Positions 28,499 to 40,693 of a DNA stretch of 64,000 bases are shown in pieces (within the stretch, counting starts at the first letter, position 1; every line of letters starts with the position of its first letter). The notes below the pieces were generated by a model that had not been told where the DNA came from, did no database searches, and worked only from the letters and a program-made list of their open reading frames with translations. The stretch spans positions 186,001 to 250,000 of the forward strand of contig NZ_JAFKHE010000012.1 in assembly GCF_017307495.1 (NCBI RefSeq), written 5' to 3'. A program made the position numbers and the translations under genes. Source of the stretch: Devosia sp. Lineage in GTDB: Bacteria > Pseudomonadota > Alphaproteobacteria > Rhizobiales > Devosiaceae.

Positions 28499-29688
28499 TG
28501 TCCGAAGTCGACGTAAGAAACTTCACGATCAACTTCGGTCCGATTCACCCGTCGGCGCACGGCGTGCTGCGGCTCATCCTCGAGCTCGACGGCGAAGTCG
28601 TGGAACGGGTCGATCCGCATATCGGCCTGCTGCACCGCGGCACCGAGAAGCTGATCGAGACCAAGACCTACCTGCAGGCCGTGCCCTATTTCGACCGGCT
28701 CGACTACGTCGCGCCGATGAACCAGGAGCACGCCTTCTGCCTCGCGGTGGAGAAGCTGCTGGGTCTCGAAGTGCCGATGCGCGGCCAGCTGATCCGCGTG
28801 CTGTATGCCGAGATCGGCCGCTTGCTCTCGCACATCCTCAACGCGACGACGCAGGCCATGGACGTCGGCGCGCTGACGCCGCCGCTCTGGGGCTTCGATG
28901 AGCGCGAAAAGCTCATGATCTTCTACGAGCGCGCCTCGGGCAGCCGCATGCATGCGGCCTATTTCCGGCCGGGCGGCGTGCACCAGGACCTGCCGCAGGC
29001 GCTGATCGACGACATCGAAGCTTTCTGCGATCCGTTCCTGCTGGTCCTCGATGATCTCGAAAAGCTGCTGACCGGCAACCGCATCTACATGCAGCGTAAC
29101 GCCGATATCGGCGTCGTTTCGGCGGAAGATGCCTGGAAGTGGGGCTTCTCCGGTGTGATGGTGCGCGGCTCGGGGGCGGCCTGGGACCTGCGCAAGGCGC
29201 AGCCCTACGAATGCTACGACCGTTTCGATTTTGACGTGCCGGTCGGCAAGAACGGCGACTGCTACGATCGCTATCTCGTCCGCATGGAGGAGATGCGCCA
29301 GTCCATCCGCATCATGAAGCAGGCGATCGCGCTGCTGAATTCGCCCGAAGGGCAGGGCCCGGTGTCCTCGACCGACGGAAAGGTGGTGCCGCCCCCGCGC
29401 GGTGAGATGAAGCAGTCGATGGAAGCGCTGATCCATCACTTCAAGCTCTACACCGAAGGGTACAAGGTGCCGGCCGGCGAGGTCTACGCCGCCGTTGAGG
29501 CGCCAAAGGGCGAGTTCGGCGTCTACCTGGTCTCGGACGGCACCAACAAGCCGTACCGCTGCCACATCCGCGCGCCGGGGTTCGCCCACCTGCAGGCCAT
29601 GGATTTCCTTTGCCGGGGGCACATGCTGGCGGACGTCGCCGCCATCCTCGGTTCGCTCGATATCGTGTTCGGTGAGGTCGATCGGTAA
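28498..29688 (+). CDS. nuoD: NADH-quinone oxidoreductase subunit D
   Basis: This 396-residue 49-kDa subunit forms most of the quinone-binding pocket. It is related to NiFe hydrogenase large subunits but lacks their metal-binding cysteines. Conserved stretches are [14 protein letters not shown] near residue 13, [12 protein letters not shown] near residue 41, and the C-terminal [19 protein letters not shown] followed by DIVFGEVDR. The ATG at 28498 overlaps the nuoC stop; the longer frame from 28447 runs inside nuoC and is not used. Confidence 0.97.
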   Translation: MSEVDVRNFTINFGPIHPSAHGVLRLILELDGEVVERVDPHIGLLHRGTEKLIETKTYLQAVPYFDRLDYVAPMNQEHAFCLAVEKLLGLEVPMRGQLIRVLYAEIGRLLSHILNATTQAMDVGALTPPLWGFDEREKLMIFYERASGSRMHAAYFRPGGVHQDLPQALIDDIEAFCDPFLLVLDDLEKLLTGNRIYMQRNADIGVVSAEDAWKWGFSGVMVRGSGAAWDLRKAQPYECYDRFDFDVPVGKNGDCYDRYLVRMEEMRQSIRIMKQAIALLNSPEGQGPVSSTDGKVVPPPRGEMKQSMEALIHHFKLYTEGYKVPAGEVYAAVEAPKGEFGVYLVSDGTNKPYRCHIRAPGFAHLQAMDFLCRGHMLADVAAILGSLDIVFGEVDR

Positions 29689-30934
29689 TGTCCGTCCGCC
29701 GTCTAGCAGATGAGGCCATCCAGCCGGCAACCTTCGCCTTCACGAAGGAAAACCAGGCCTGGGCCGAGAAGAAGATGGCCGAGTATCCGCCGGGCCGTCA
29801 GCAGTCCGCCGTGATTCCGGTGCTGTTCCGCGCCCAGGAGCAGCAGGGCTGGATCAGCCGCGCCGTCATCGAGAACGTCGCCAACCTCCTGGGCATGCCC
29901 TACATCCGCGTGCTCGAAGTGGCGACCTTTTACACCCAGTTCCAGCTGAAGCCCGTTGGAACGGTGGCCCACGTGCAGGTCTGCGGTACAACGCCCTGCA
30001 TGCTGCGCGGCGCCGAGGACATCCGCCACGTCTGCGAGCGCAAGATCAGCCACGAGCCCTTCGAGGTCACTCCTGACGGCAAGTTCAGCTGGGAAGAGGT
30101 CGAGTGCCTCGGCGCCTGCGTGAACGCGCCGCTGGTGATGATCGGCTCGGACACCTACGAAGACCTGACGCCCGAGAGCTTCGAGGCCATCCTCGACAAG
30201 TTCGCCGCCGGCAAGGGCGATGAAGTGAAGCCCGGTCCGCAGGTCGCGCGCCAGTTCGGCGCCGCCGAGGGTGGTGCGACGACGCTGCTCGAGAAGCCCA
30301 CCGCCAAGCGGACCTACAAGCCGTTCCCGCCGCCGCCCGAGGCGCCTGCCGCCCCGGCAGGTGCAGTTCCGGCGCCTGCGGCCGCCACGCCGACCGCTGC
30401 CGGCGGCAAGAACAAGACGACAGAGGAGACAGCCCCGGCCCTCAAGTCGCCGTCACCGGAGAAGGTCTCCCCTGCGACCGCCGAGGGCGAGCGCAAGGCT
30501 GCCGCCACTTCGGCCAAGGCCGATGGCGCGCCCAACAAGGCCATGCGGGAGGAAGCGACCGGCGCCGAGTCGCCGGCGGGCAAGATCGATGCCGGCAAGA
30601 CCGACACCAAGGCCAAGCGCGTTGCCGCGCCGGCTGCGGTCAGTTCTCCCACTCGCGAGACCGGCGGTCCGTTGTTCACCCCGCCCCCGGGCGCGAAGGA
30701 CGATCTCAAGCTGATCTCGGGCGTCGGTCCGGTGCTCGAGGGCAAGCTCAACGCTGCCGGCATCACGACCTGGGCTCAGGTCGCCGCGCTCAAGAAGGCG
30801 GACATCGACAGGCTCGAGGCCCATCTGGCGTTCCCGGGTCGCGTCGCCCGCGATGAGTGGATCAAGCAGGCCAAGGCGCTCGCCAAGGGTGGCGTCGAGG
30901 AATATCGCCGTGTGTTCGGGAAGGACCCGCGCTG

Positions 30935-30935
<1 letters not shown>
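29688..30935 (+). CDS. nuoE: NADH-quinone oxidoreductase subunit E with C-terminal extension
   Basis: The first 190 residues are the 24-kDa subunit carrying the N1a [2Fe-2S] cluster, with the ligand motifs [11 protein letters not shown] and [10 protein letters not shown]. The product is 415 residues, more than twice the minimal length. After the core comes an alanine-, proline- and lysine-rich linker (about residues 200-330). The final 80 residues resemble a helix-hairpin-helix domain ([20 protein letters not shown], then [16 protein letters not shown]). Extended NuoE proteins of this kind occur in Hyphomicrobiales; the role of the tail is unknown. The start overlaps the nuoD stop and the end overlaps the nuoF start. 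Confidence 0.94.
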
Positions 30936-32248
<1,313 letters not shown>

Positions 32249-32253
32249 GGACG

Positions 32254-32379
32254 ATGGTGGACGAACCCGGCAACATCGTTCTGGGGATGCTTCGACGGAT
32301 GGATCGGATTGAAGACCGGGTGGATCGCATTGAGCGCCGTCTCGATCTTGTTGGTTCACCTCAAGGTTTTAGGGAATAG
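32254..32379 (+). CDS. 41-residue coiled-coil peptide between nuoF and nuoG
   Basis: This small ORF starts five bases after the nuoF stop and ends three bases before the nuoG start, so it is embedded in the nuo transcript. The product is 41 residues, with a central basic/acidic heptad-like stretch, RRMDRIEDRVDRIERRLDL, which suggests a short coiled coil. A GAGTAAGGACG sequence precedes its ATG. Its fit between two nuo genes, with no spare DNA, argues for translation. The function is unknown; it could be a structural or assembly peptide, or a remnant of a larger gene. Confidence 0.6.
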   Translation: MVDEPGNIVLGMLRRMDRIEDRVDRIERRLDLVGSPQGFRE

Positions 32380-32382
32380 GCT

Positions 32383-34494
32383 ATGGCCAGCATCAAGGTC
32401 GACGGCCAGCTCGTCGAAGTGCCCGATTACTACACGCTGATGCAGGCGGCCGAGGCCGCGGGCGCTGAGATTCCGCGCTTCTGCTACCACGAGCGCCTGT
32501 CGGTCGCCGGCAATTGCCGCATGTGCCTCGTCGAGGTGAAGGGCGGGCCGCCGAAGCCGCAGGCGAGCTGCGCCATGTCGGTCAAGGACCTGCGTCCCGG
32601 CCCGAACGGCGAGCCGCCCGAGATGTTCACCAACACGCCGATGGTCAAGAAGGCCCGCGAAGGGGTGATGGAGTTCCTGCTCATCAACCACCCGCTGGAT
32701 TGCCCGATCTGCGACCAGGGCGGCGAGTGCGACCTGCAGGACCAGGCTATGGCCTACGGCGTCGACAGCAGTCGCTTTGTCGAGAACAAGCGCGCCGTCG
32801 AAGACAAGTACATGGGTCCGCTGGTGAAGACCGAGATGACCCGCTGCATTCAATGCACGCGCTGCGTCCGCTTCACGACGGAAGTCGCCGGCATAGCCGA
32901 ACTGGGCGCCATTGGCCGCGGCGAGGACCTGGAGATCATCACCTACCTCGAGCGCGCGCTGTCGAGCGAGCTGCAGGGCAACGTCATCGACCTCTGCCCG
33001 GTCGGTGCGCTGACCAGTAAGCCCTACGCCTTCCACGCCCGTCCGTGGGAGCTGGTCAAGACCGAGTCCATCGACGTGATGGACGCAGTCGGCTCGAACA
33101 TCCGCGTCGACAGCCGGGGTCGCGAAGTGATGCGCATCTTGCCGCGCGTCAACGAGGCGATCAACGAGGAGTGGATTTCCGACAAGACCCGCTTCATTTG
33201 GGACGGCCTCAAGTCGCAGCGGCTCGATCGCCCTTATGTGCGCTCGGGCGGCAAGCTGAAGCCCGCTTCGTGGGATGAGGCCTTCGCCGCCATCGCCAGG
33301 GCCATCAAGGCCTCGGGCGGCGGCAACAAGGTGGGCGCAATTGCCGGCGACCTCGCTTCGGTTGAGGACATGTATGCGCTCAAGGCGCTGATGACCTCGC
33401 TCGGCTCCGGCATGACCGATTGCCGGCCGGCCATGTCGGGTATTGACCCGTCCATGCCGCGCTCGGCCTACATCTTCAACCCGACCATCGCCGGGATCGA
33501 GGAAGCCGACGCCATCCTGATCATCGGGTCCAACCCGCGCAAGGAAGCGGCGGTGCTCAACGCCCGAATCCGCAAGGCCTGGCGCGCCAAGGGCACCCCG
33601 ATCGCCGTGATCGGCGACCGAGCCGACCTGACCTACGACTACGCCTATCTCGGTAACGGTTTCGGCACGCTCGCCGATCTCGCAGCCGGGCACGGGGCCT
33701 TCGCCGACGTGCTGGCGAACGCCAAGAAGCCGCTGATCATCGTCGGCGAGGGCGGTGTCTCGCACGGCGCCGCAAAGTCCAAGCAGATCGGCCGCGACAC
33801 CATCGCGCTCGCCGCCAGGCTGGCGACCGGTGCCAACGTCGCCGAGGGCTGGAACGGATTTGCGCTGCTGCACAACGGGGCCGGCCGCGTCGGCGGCCTC
33901 GATATCGGCTTCGTGCCGCATGACGGCGGCGTCTGCTCGGCCGACCAGATCGGCCTTGCCGGCGAAGGCAAGCTGGACGTGCTGTTCCTGCTCGGCGCCG
34001 ACGAATACGACACGTCCGCCATGGGCAAGGCATTCGTCGTCTATATCGGAACACATGGCGATGCCGGCGCCCACCGCGCCGACGTGATCCTGCCGTCCGC
34101 GACCTACACCGAGAAGTCGGGGACCTACGTCAACACTGAAGGCCGCGTGCAACTCGCGGAGCGTGCCGTGTTCCCGCCGGGCGACGCCAAGGAAGACTGG
34201 GCTATTTTCCGCGCCCTGTCGGCCGTGCTCGGCCAGGCCCTGCCGTTCAACTCGCTGAGCCAGTTGCGCGCCAGGCTCTATGCCGAGTTCCCGCACCTCG
34301 GCCGTCTCGACCAGATCGCGAACAGCTCTGTCGACGACGTGAAGAAGCTCGCCGGTACCGCGATCAAGACCAAGTCGGCGACCTACACCTCGCCGGTTGC
34401 TGACTTCTACCTCACCAACCCCATCGCCCGCGCTTCCGCGACGATGGGCGAATGCGCCGCGCTGCAGGCCGGCATCCGCCAGGCTGCAGAGTAA
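32383..34494 (+). CDS. nuoG: NADH-quinone oxidoreductase subunit G
   Basis: The 703-residue 75-kDa subunit carries several iron-sulfur clusters. The N-terminal ferredoxin domain shows [21 protein letters not shown] ([2Fe-2S] N1b). The following motifs [19 protein letters not shown] and [10 protein letters not shown] belong to N4 and N5. The C-terminal two-thirds is a molybdopterin-oxidoreductase-like domain without apparent cofactor. A length near 700 residues is typical of alphaproteobacteria. It is followed by nuoH after nine bases. Confidence 0.96.
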   Translation: MASIKVDGQLVEVPDYYTLMQAAEAAGAEIPRFCYHERLSVAGNCRMCLVEVKGGPPKPQASCAMSVKDLRPGPNGEPPEMFTNTPMVKKAREGVMEFLLINHPLDCPICDQGGECDLQDQAMAYGVDSSRFVENKRAVEDKYMGPLVKTEMTRCIQCTRCVRFTTEVAGIAELGAIGRGEDLEIITYLERALSSELQGNVIDLCPVGALTSKPYAFHARPWELVKTESIDVMDAVGSNIRVDSRGREVMRILPRVNEAINEEWISDKTRFIWDGLKSQRLDRPYVRSGGKLKPASWDEAFAAIARAIKASGGGNKVGAIAGDLASVEDMYALKALMTSLGSGMTDCRPAMSGIDPSMPRSAYIFNPTIAGIEEADAILIIGSNPRKEAAVLNARIRKAWRAKGTPIAVIGDRADLTYDYAYLGNGFGTLADLAAGHGAFADVLANAKKPLIIVGEGGVSHGAAKSKQIGRDTIALAARLATGANVAEGWNGFALLHNGAGRVGGLDIGFVPHDGGVCSADQIGLAGEGKLDVLFLLGADEYDTSAMGKAFVVYIGTHGDAGAHRADVILPSATYTEKSGTYVNTEGRVQLAERAVFPPGDAKEDWAIFRALSAVLGQALPFNSLSQLRARLYAEFPHLGRLDQIANSSVDDVKKLAGTAIKTKSATYTSPVADFYLTNPIARASATMGECAALQAGIRQAAE

Positions 34495-34503
34495 GGGACC
34501 CCG

Positions 34504-35601
34504 ATGGATTTCGTCGTTTCAGCGCTGGACTATCTGCTGGGCATCCCCATCCTGGGCTGGGGCACGCAGGTCGGTTTCATCTACAAGGGCCTGCTGCTGC
34601 TCGTGGCGCTGCTGCTCTTCACCGCCTACATCCTGCTCGCCGACCGCAAGATCTGGGCGGCCGTGCAGGTGCGTCGTGGCCCCAACGTGGTCGGCCCGTT
34701 CGGCCTGCTGCAGAGCTTCGCGGACCTGTTGAAGTTCGTCTTCAAGGAGCCGGTGATTCCGGCGAGCTCCGACAAGGTGCTGTTCCTGCTCGCCCCGCTG
34801 GTGACCTCGATCCTCGCGCTCTCTGCCTATGCCGTGATCCCCTTCGACAAGGGCTGGGCGCTCGCCAACATCAATATCGGCGTGCTTTACATCTTCGCGA
34901 TTTCCTCGCTCGGCGTGTACGGCATCATCATCGGCGGCTGGTCGTCGAACAGCAAGTATGCCTTCCTCGGCGCGCTGCGTTCGGCCGCGCAGATGGTCAG
35001 CTACGAAGTCTCGATCGGCCTCGTGATCATCACCGTGCTGCTGGTCGCCGGGTCGCTGAATCTCACCGACATCGTCCTCGCGCAGCAGTCGGGCGGCATT
35101 GCCCACATGCTCGGCGTGCCGTGGCTCAGCATCCTCAACTGGTACTGGCTGCCGCTCTTCCCGATGTTCGTGATCTTCTACATCTCGGCGCTCGCGGAAA
35201 CCAACCGTCCGCCTTTCGACCTGCCGGAAGGCGAGTCCGAGCTCGTGGCCGGCTACATGGTGGAATACGGCTCGACGCCGTACCTGCTGTTCATGCTGGG
35301 CGAGTACATCGCCATCATCCTGATGTGCTCGATGACCACGATCCTCTTCCTCGGGGGCTGGGCATCGCCGATCGACGCGCCGCCATTCAACTGGATCCCG
35401 GGCGTCGTCTGGTTCGTGCTAAAGCTCTGCCTGGTCTTCTTCATGTTCGCCATGGCCAAGGCCATCGTGCCGCGCTACCGCTACGACCAGCTGATGCGCA
35501 TCGGCTGGAAGGTGTTCCTGCCGATTTCGCTGGTCATGGTGGTAATCGTCGCGTTCGTCCTCCAGCTCACCGGCTGGGGCTGGCACGGGGGTGCCGTCTG
35601 A
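34504..35601 (+). CDS. nuoH: NADH-quinone oxidoreductase subunit H
   Basis: The 365-residue membrane subunit links the peripheral arm to the proton-pumping arm and forms the quinone entry channel. It shows about eight to nine transmembrane helices and the conserved motifs [43 protein letters not shown] and the C-terminal [18 protein letters not shown]. The stop overlaps the nuoI ATG. Confidence 0.97.
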   Translation: MDFVVSALDYLLGIPILGWGTQVGFIYKGLLLLVALLLFTAYILLADRKIWAAVQVRRGPNVVGPFGLLQSFADLLKFVFKEPVIPASSDKVLFLLAPLVTSILALSAYAVIPFDKGWALANINIGVLYIFAISSLGVYGIIIGGWSSNSKYAFLGALRSAAQMVSYEVSIGLVIITVLLVAGSLNLTDIVLAQQSGGIAHMLGVPWLSILNWYWLPLFPMFVIFYISALAETNRPPFDLPEGESELVAGYMVEYGSTPYLLFMLGEYIAIILMCSMTTILFLGGWASPIDAPPFNWIPGVVWFVLKLCLVFFMFAMAKAIVPRYRYDQLMRIGWKVFLPISLVMVVIVAFVLQLTGWGWHGGAV

Positions 35602-36089
35602 TGCGTTTCACCCAGTTCCTCAACGGCCTGTTGCTGCGCGAGTTCGTCGGCGCCTTCTTCACGGCGATGCGCTACTTCTTTGCGCCCAAGAAGACGATCA
35701 ACTACCCGTTCGAGAAGATCCCGTATTCGCCGCGCTTCCGTGGCGAGCACGCGCTGCGCCGCTATCCCAACGGCGAAGAACGCTGTATCGCCTGCAAGCT
35801 GTGCGAAGCGATCTGCCCGGCCCAGGCCATCACCATCGAGGCTGGCCCGCGCCAGAACGACGGCACCCGCCGCACCATCCGTTACGACATCGACATGGTG
35901 AAGTGCATCTACTGCGGCTTCTGCCAGGAAGCCTGCCCGGTCGACGCCATCGTCGAGGGCCCCAACTTCGAATTCGCGACCGAAACGCGCGAGGAACTGT
36001 ACTTCTCCAAAGAGAAGCTGCTCGCCAATGGCGACCGTTGGGAGCGCGAGATCGCGGCCAACCTCGCCGCCGACGCGCCATACCGGTAA
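35601..36089 (+). CDS. nuoI: NADH-quinone oxidoreductase subunit I
   Basis: The 162-residue subunit holds clusters N6a and N6b in two ferredoxin-type motifs: [12 protein letters not shown] and [12 protein letters not shown]. The preceding stretch [17 protein letters not shown] is a family signature. Its ATG overlaps the nuoH stop. A longer frame starting at 34452 overlaps nuoH and is rejected. Confidence 0.97.
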   Translation: MRFTQFLNGLLLREFVGAFFTAMRYFFAPKKTINYPFEKIPYSPRFRGEHALRRYPNGEERCIACKLCEAICPAQAITIEAGPRQNDGTRRTIRYDIDMVKCIYCGFCQEACPVDAIVEGPNFEFATETREELYFSKEKLLANGDRWEREIAANLAADAPYR

Positions 36090-36098
36090 GGAATCGAG

Positions 36099-36707
36099 AT
36101 GACGCTGCCGCTCTTCTTCTTCTACGTGTTCTCGATCATTACCGTCGCCTCGGCGCTGATGGTGATCGCGGCGCGCAACCCCGTGCACTCGGTGCTGTTC
36201 CTGATCCTGGCGTTCGTGAACTCGGCGGGGCTGTTCATGCTGGCCGGCGCGGAGTTCCTCGCGCTGATCCTGATCGTGGTCTATGTCGGCGCCGTCGCGG
36301 TGCTGTTCCTGTTCGTCACCATGATGCTGGATGTCGACTTCGCGTCGCTGCGCTCGGGCATGCTGCAATATGCGCCGGTCGGTGTCGTCGTCGGCGTCAT
36401 CCTGCTGCTCGAACTGCTGCTCGTTGGCGGCAGCTTCGTGCTGCCGACCGGCGTCGAGGCCTCGGCCACGGTCCCGATCGAGGCCGGGATCGAGAACACG
36501 CGCGCCATCGGGCAACTGCTCTACACGCGCTACGTCTTCCTGTTCCAGGGTGCCGGCGGTGTCCTGCTGGTCGCCATGATCGGCGCCATCGTCCTGACGC
36601 TGCGGCACAAGTCGAACGTCAAGCGACAGGATGTGTTCCGCCAGACCGGGCGCAAGCGCTCGGAGGCGGTGGAACTGGTCAAGGTCAAATCGGGGCAGGG
36701 GCTCTAA
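36099..36707 (+). CDS. nuoJ: NADH-quinone oxidoreductase subunit J
   Basis: The 202-residue membrane subunit has five predicted helices. The conserved third helix region is AEFLALILIVVYVGAVAVLFLFVTMML, which contains the pi-bulge implicated in coupling. It has a basic C-terminal tail. Its stop directly abuts the nuoK ATG. Confidence 0.96.
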   Translation: MTLPLFFFYVFSIITVASALMVIAARNPVHSVLFLILAFVNSAGLFMLAGAEFLALILIVVYVGAVAVLFLFVTMMLDVDFASLRSGMLQYAPVGVVVGVILLLELLLVGGSFVLPTGVEASATVPIEAGIENTRAIGQLLYTRYVFLFQGAGGVLLVAMIGAIVLTLRHKSNVKRQDVFRQTGRKRSEAVELVKVKSGQGL

Positions 36708-37028
36708 ATGCTGGCAGCAACCGGTATCGGCATCGGCCACTATCTCGCGGTAGGCGCGATCCTGTTCACGCTCGGCGTGTTCGGCATCTTCCTCAATCGC
36801 AAGAACATCATCGTCATCCTGATGTCGATCGAGCTCATCCTGCTCGCAGTGAACATCAACTTCGTGGCGTTCTCGGCCCAGCTCGGCGATCTCGCGGGCC
36901 AGGTCTTCGCGCTGCTGATCCTTACGGTCGCGGCGGCCGAGGCGGCCATCGGCCTCGCCATCCTCGTCATCTTCTATCGCAACCGCGGCACCATTGCCGT
37001 GGAAGACGTCAACTCGCTGAAGGGCTGA
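36708..37028 (+). CDS. nuoK: NADH-quinone oxidoreductase subunit K
   Basis: The 106-residue subunit has three transmembrane helices, with the conserved glutamates in [18 protein letters not shown] and in the [16 protein letters not shown] helix that take part in proton transfer. It begins immediately after nuoJ and is four residues longer at the N-terminus than the commonest 102-residue form. Confidence 0.96.
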   Translation: MLAATGIGIGHYLAVGAILFTLGVFGIFLNRKNIIVILMSIELILLAVNINFVAFSAQLGDLAGQVFALLILTVAAAEAAIGLAILVIFYRNRGTIAVEDVNSLKG

Positions 37029-37032
37029 CCCT

Positions 37033-39105
37033 GTGCTTATCCAGGCCATCGTATTCCTGCCCCTCATCGGGGCACTGATCGCAGGATTGCTCGGCCGGGT
37101 CATCGGACACCGGACCAGCGAATACATCACCACGGGCCTGCTGATCATCGCGGCAGTGTGCAGCTGGATCGTCTTCGCCGGCTACTGGTTTGCGCCGGAA
37201 GCAGCGGAGGCAGCCGGTCACGGCGAGGCCACGAAGGTCGAGGTGATGCGCTGGATCGCCTCCGGCGGGCTTGACCTGCGCTGGGTACTGCGGGTCGATA
37301 CGCTGACCGCGGTGATGCTCGTGGTCGTGACCACGGTCTCGAGCCTCGTACACGTCTACTCGATCGGCTACATGGCCGACGATCCGCACCGCGCGCGCTT
37401 CTTCGCCTACCTCTCGCTGTTCACCTTCGCCATGCTGATGCTGGTGACCGCCGACAACTTCCTGCAGATGTTCTTCGGCTGGGAAGGGGTGGGCCTCGCC
37501 TCCTACCTGCTCATCGGCTTCTGGTACACGCGCCCGTCCGCCAATGCTGCCGCGATGAAGGCGTTCGTGGTCAACCGCGTTGGCGATTTCGGCTTCGCTC
37601 TCGGCATCTTTGCCGCCTTCCTCGTACTCGGGCAGTTGAACTTCGACGACGCCTTCCATGCCGTCGAGGCCAACAAGGACGCGACCATCCACTTCCTGAG
37701 CTGGGACTTCCACGCCATGACCGTGGTGTGCCTGCTGCTGTTCATGGGCGCCATGGGCAAGTCGGCGCAGTTCCTGCTCCACACCTGGCTGCCGGACGCC
37801 ATGGAAGGCCCGACGCCCGTCTCCGCCCTCATCCATGCTGCGACCATGGTGACCGCCGGCGTGTTCATGGTGGCCCGCTTCTCGCCGATGTTCGTGGCTT
37901 CCGAATTCGCCATGATCACGGTGATGATCGTCGGCGCGATCACGGCCTTCTTTGCCGCGACCGTCGGTCTCGTGCAGAACGACATCAAGCGCGTCATCGC
38001 CTATTCGACCTGTTCGCAGCTCGGCTACATGTTCGTGGCGCTCGGCGCCGGCATGTTCTCTGCCGGCATCTTCCACCTGTTCACGCACGCCTTCTTCAAG
38101 GCCCTGCTGTTCCTTGGCGCCGGCTCGGTAATCCATGCGATGCATCACGAGCAGGACATGCGGAACATGGGTGGCCTGCGCAAGAAGATCCCGGTCACCT
38201 ACTGGCTGATGATCATCGGCACGCTGGCCCTGACCGGGGTCGGCATCCCGGGCACGCCGCTCGGCTTCGCCGGCTTCTTCAGCAAGGACGGGATCATCGA
38301 AGTCGCCTATGCGGCGGGTGGTTCGACCGGCTACATCGCCTTCTGGGCCCTGGTGATCGCCGCCATGTTCACGAGCTTCTACTCGTGGCGCCTGATCCAC
38401 CTGACCTTCCACGGCAGCCCGCGCGATGCGACGCACGGCTTCGGGCACGATGTGCACGAGGATGACGCGAACGCGCATGCAGAGCCGGACGCGGCGGGGA
38501 ACCACCACGAGGAGCATAGGAGCGCCTACGACCACGCGCACGAGAGCCCTCCGGTCATGCTGGTGCCGCTCTACATCCTCGCCGCCGGTGCGGTTCTTGC
38601 GGGCGTGGTCTTCAACGACCTGTTCTTCGGCCACGCCGAGCACATCGAGCATTTCTTCGCGGGCTCACTTGTGGTTCCCGGAGACCTGCTCGAGGCCGCG
38701 CATGGCGTGCCGCTGTGGGTGAAGTGGTCGGCGACCGTCGCAATGCTGATCGGCTTCGTCGCGGCGTACCAGATGTACATCCGCGATCCGGCGGCGCCGA
38801 GGCGCCTCGCCGACGCAAACCCGGGCCTGTACCGGTTCCTGCTCAACAAGTGGTACTTCGACGAGCTCTACGACCGCATCTTTGTCAGGCCGGCGATCTG
38901 GCTGGGCACTGCGCTCTGGAAGGGCTTTGACGACCAGCTGGTCGACAAGACCCTCACCGAGGGCCTCGGTGCCCGGGTCAAGGACATCACCGGCCGGGTG
39001 GTGAAGCTGCAGTCCGGCTATCTCTATCACTACGCATTCGCCATGCTTATCGGTATCGCGGCGCTGCTCACCTGGGCCATCGCCGCCGGGGGACTTCTGG
39101 GATGA
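37033..39105 (+). CDS. nuoL: NADH-quinone oxidoreductase subunit L
   Basis: The 690-residue antiporter-like subunit lies at the distal end of the membrane arm and has a long lateral helix. Motifs include [21 protein letters not shown] near residue 150, the pumping-channel stretch [29 protein letters not shown], and a histidine- and acid-rich loop (about residues 465-505). The start is GTG at 37033, four bases after nuoK. The stop overlaps the nuoM ATG. Confidence 0.96.
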   Translation: MLIQAIVFLPLIGALIAGLLGRVIGHRTSEYITTGLLIIAAVCSWIVFAGYWFAPEAAEAAGHGEATKVEVMRWIASGGLDLRWVLRVDTLTAVMLVVVTTVSSLVHVYSIGYMADDPHRARFFAYLSLFTFAMLMLVTADNFLQMFFGWEGVGLASYLLIGFWYTRPSANAAAMKAFVVNRVGDFGFALGIFAAFLVLGQLNFDDAFHAVEANKDATIHFLSWDFHAMTVVCLLLFMGAMGKSAQFLLHTWLPDAMEGPTPVSALIHAATMVTAGVFMVARFSPMFVASEFAMITVMIVGAITAFFAATVGLVQNDIKRVIAYSTCSQLGYMFVALGAGMFSAGIFHLFTHAFFKALLFLGAGSVIHAMHHEQDMRNMGGLRKKIPVTYWLMIIGTLALTGVGIPGTPLGFAGFFSKDGIIEVAYAAGGSTGYIAFWALVIAAMFTSFYSWRLIHLTFHGSPRDATHGFGHDVHEDDANAHAEPDAAGNHHEEHRSAYDHAHESPPVMLVPLYILAAGAVLAGVVFNDLFFGHAEHIEHFFAGSLVVPGDLLEAAHGVPLWVKWSATVAMLIGFVAAYQMYIRDPAAPRRLADANPGLYRFLLNKWYFDELYDRIFVRPAIWLGTALWKGFDDQLVDKTLTEGLGARVKDITGRVVKLQSGYLYHYAFAMLIGIAALLTWAIAAGGLLG

Positions 39106-40622
39106 TCTTCAGCGAACACCTTCTGACGGTCATCACCTTCCTCCCCACGCTGGGCGCCCTCGTGCTGCTCCTGGTGGGCGGCAAAGGCGAAGCCGTGGAC
39201 AACCTGGCCCGCTGGATCGCGCTTGCCTTCACGCTGGTGACGGCGGCGCTGAGCCTGTGGCTCTGGGCGCTGTTCGACCCGGCCAATACGGCCTTCCAGT
39301 TCGTCGAGAACTTCGACTGGATCGGCGACACCATCGGCTACCGCATGGGCGTCGACGGCATCTCGGTGCTGTTCATCCCGCTGACGGCGGTGCTGATGCC
39401 AGCCGTGGTGCTGACCAGCTGGGGCTCGATCACCAAGCGCGTGAAGGAATACCTGATCGTCTTCCTCGTGCTCGAGACGTTCATGATCGGCGCCTTCGCG
39501 ACGCTCGACCTGGCGCTGTTCTACGTGTTCTTCGAGGGCACGCTGATCCCGATGTTCCTGATCATCGGCATCTGGGGCGGGGCGCGGCGCATCCAGGCGA
39601 CGTACAAGTTCTTCTTCTACAGCTTCACCGGCACGGTGCTGATGCTGCTCGCCATCATGGCGATGTTCTGGCAGGCCGGCACGCTGGACATCCAGCAACT
39701 GCTCAAGTTCCGCTTCCCGCCGGAAGTGCAGACCTGGCTGTGGATCGGGTTCTTCGCCTCGTTCGCGGTGAAGATGCCGATGTGGCCGTTCCATCGCTGG
39801 CTGCCCGAAGCGCACGTCGAGGCCCCCACGGGCGGTTCGGTGATCCTGGCCGCTATCCTGCTCAAGCTTGGCGGCTACGGCTTCATCCGCTTCTCGATCT
39901 CGATGTTCCCCGATGCCTCGCACCAGTTCGCGAACTTCGTGTTCGTGCTGTCGATCGCTGCGATCATCATCACCTCGCTGATCGCGCTGGTGCAGACCGA
40001 CATGAAGAAGTTGATCGCCTATTCGTCCGTGGCCCACATGGGCTTCGTCACGATGGGGATCTTTTCGGGCAACATCTACGGCATCCATGGCGCCATCTTC
40101 CAGATGATCTCGCACGGCATCGTCTCGGCCGCGCTCTTCCTCTGCGTCGGCGTGGTCTACGACCGGATGCACACACGCGAGATTTCCGCCTATGGCGGCC
40201 TCGTCGAGCGCATGCCGCGCTATGCCTTTGCCTTCATGGTGTTCACCATGGCCAATGTCGGCCTGCCGGGCACGTCGGGTTTCATCGGTGAGTTCCTCAC
40301 CATGCTCGCCGTGTTCCAGGTCAACACCTGGGTGGCGTTCTTCGCTGCCTTCGGCGTCATCCTGTCGGCTGCCTATGCGCTGTGGCTGTACCGCCGCGTG
40401 ATCTTCGGCGCGCTGACCAAGGAGTCTCTCAAGGGCATCCTCGATCTCGACAGGCGCGAGATCGCGGTGCTGGTGCCGCTGGTCGTCCTCACCATCCTCT
40501 TCGGCTTCTATCCGGCGCCGATCCTCGATGCGACCGCCGCATCGGTGAACCTCGTCGCCGAGAACTTCGCCAACGCCATTGGCGCCGCCCCGCAGGCGGT
40601 TGCCGCGGCGGCCGGCCACTAG
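39102..40622 (+). CDS. nuoM: NADH-quinone oxidoreductase subunit M
   Basis: The 506-residue proton-pumping subunit has about fourteen helices. Diagnostic parts are [24 protein letters not shown] (here [20 protein letters not shown]), [20 protein letters not shown] and [20 protein letters not shown]. The ATG overlaps the nuoL stop. An intergenic hairpin of about 40 nt separates it from nuoN. Confidence 0.96.
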   Translation: MIFSEHLLTVITFLPTLGALVLLLVGGKGEAVDNLARWIALAFTLVTAALSLWLWALFDPANTAFQFVENFDWIGDTIGYRMGVDGISVLFIPLTAVLMPAVVLTSWGSITKRVKEYLIVFLVLETFMIGAFATLDLALFYVFFEGTLIPMFLIIGIWGGARRIQATYKFFFYSFTGTVLMLLAIMAMFWQAGTLDIQQLLKFRFPPEVQTWLWIGFFASFAVKMPMWPFHRWLPEAHVEAPTGGSVILAAILLKLGGYGFIRFSISMFPDASHQFANFVFVLSIAAIIITSLIALVQTDMKKLIAYSSVAHMGFVTMGIFSGNIYGIHGAIFQMISHGIVSAALFLCVGVVYDRMHTREISAYGGLVERMPRYAFAFMVFTMANVGLPGTSGFIGEFLTMLAVFQVNTWVAFFAAFGVILSAAYALWLYRRVIFGALTKESLKGILDLDRREIAVLVPLVVLTILFGFYPAPILDATAASVNLVAENFANAIGAAPQAVAAAAGH

Positions 40623-40638
40623 TGTTTGATTTGGTCGC

Positions 40639-40677
40639 GCTTTCGGAACGGAAAAGCCTGCAGCTTTTCCTGAAAGC
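40639..40677. repeat. Intercistronic hairpin element between nuoM and nuoN
   Basis: Nested inverted repeats occur here: GCTTTC pairs with GAAAGC outside, and GGAAAAGC with GCTTTTCC inside, around the loop CTGCA. A five-base bulge lies on one side. It stands alone in the only sizeable gap of the nuo operon (71 bp) and resembles short palindromic repeats scattered between genes in Hyphomicrobiales genomes. It may affect mRNA stability of nuoM versus nuoN. Confidence 0.65.
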
Positions 40678-40693
40678 ACTCTAGGAGACGGGC

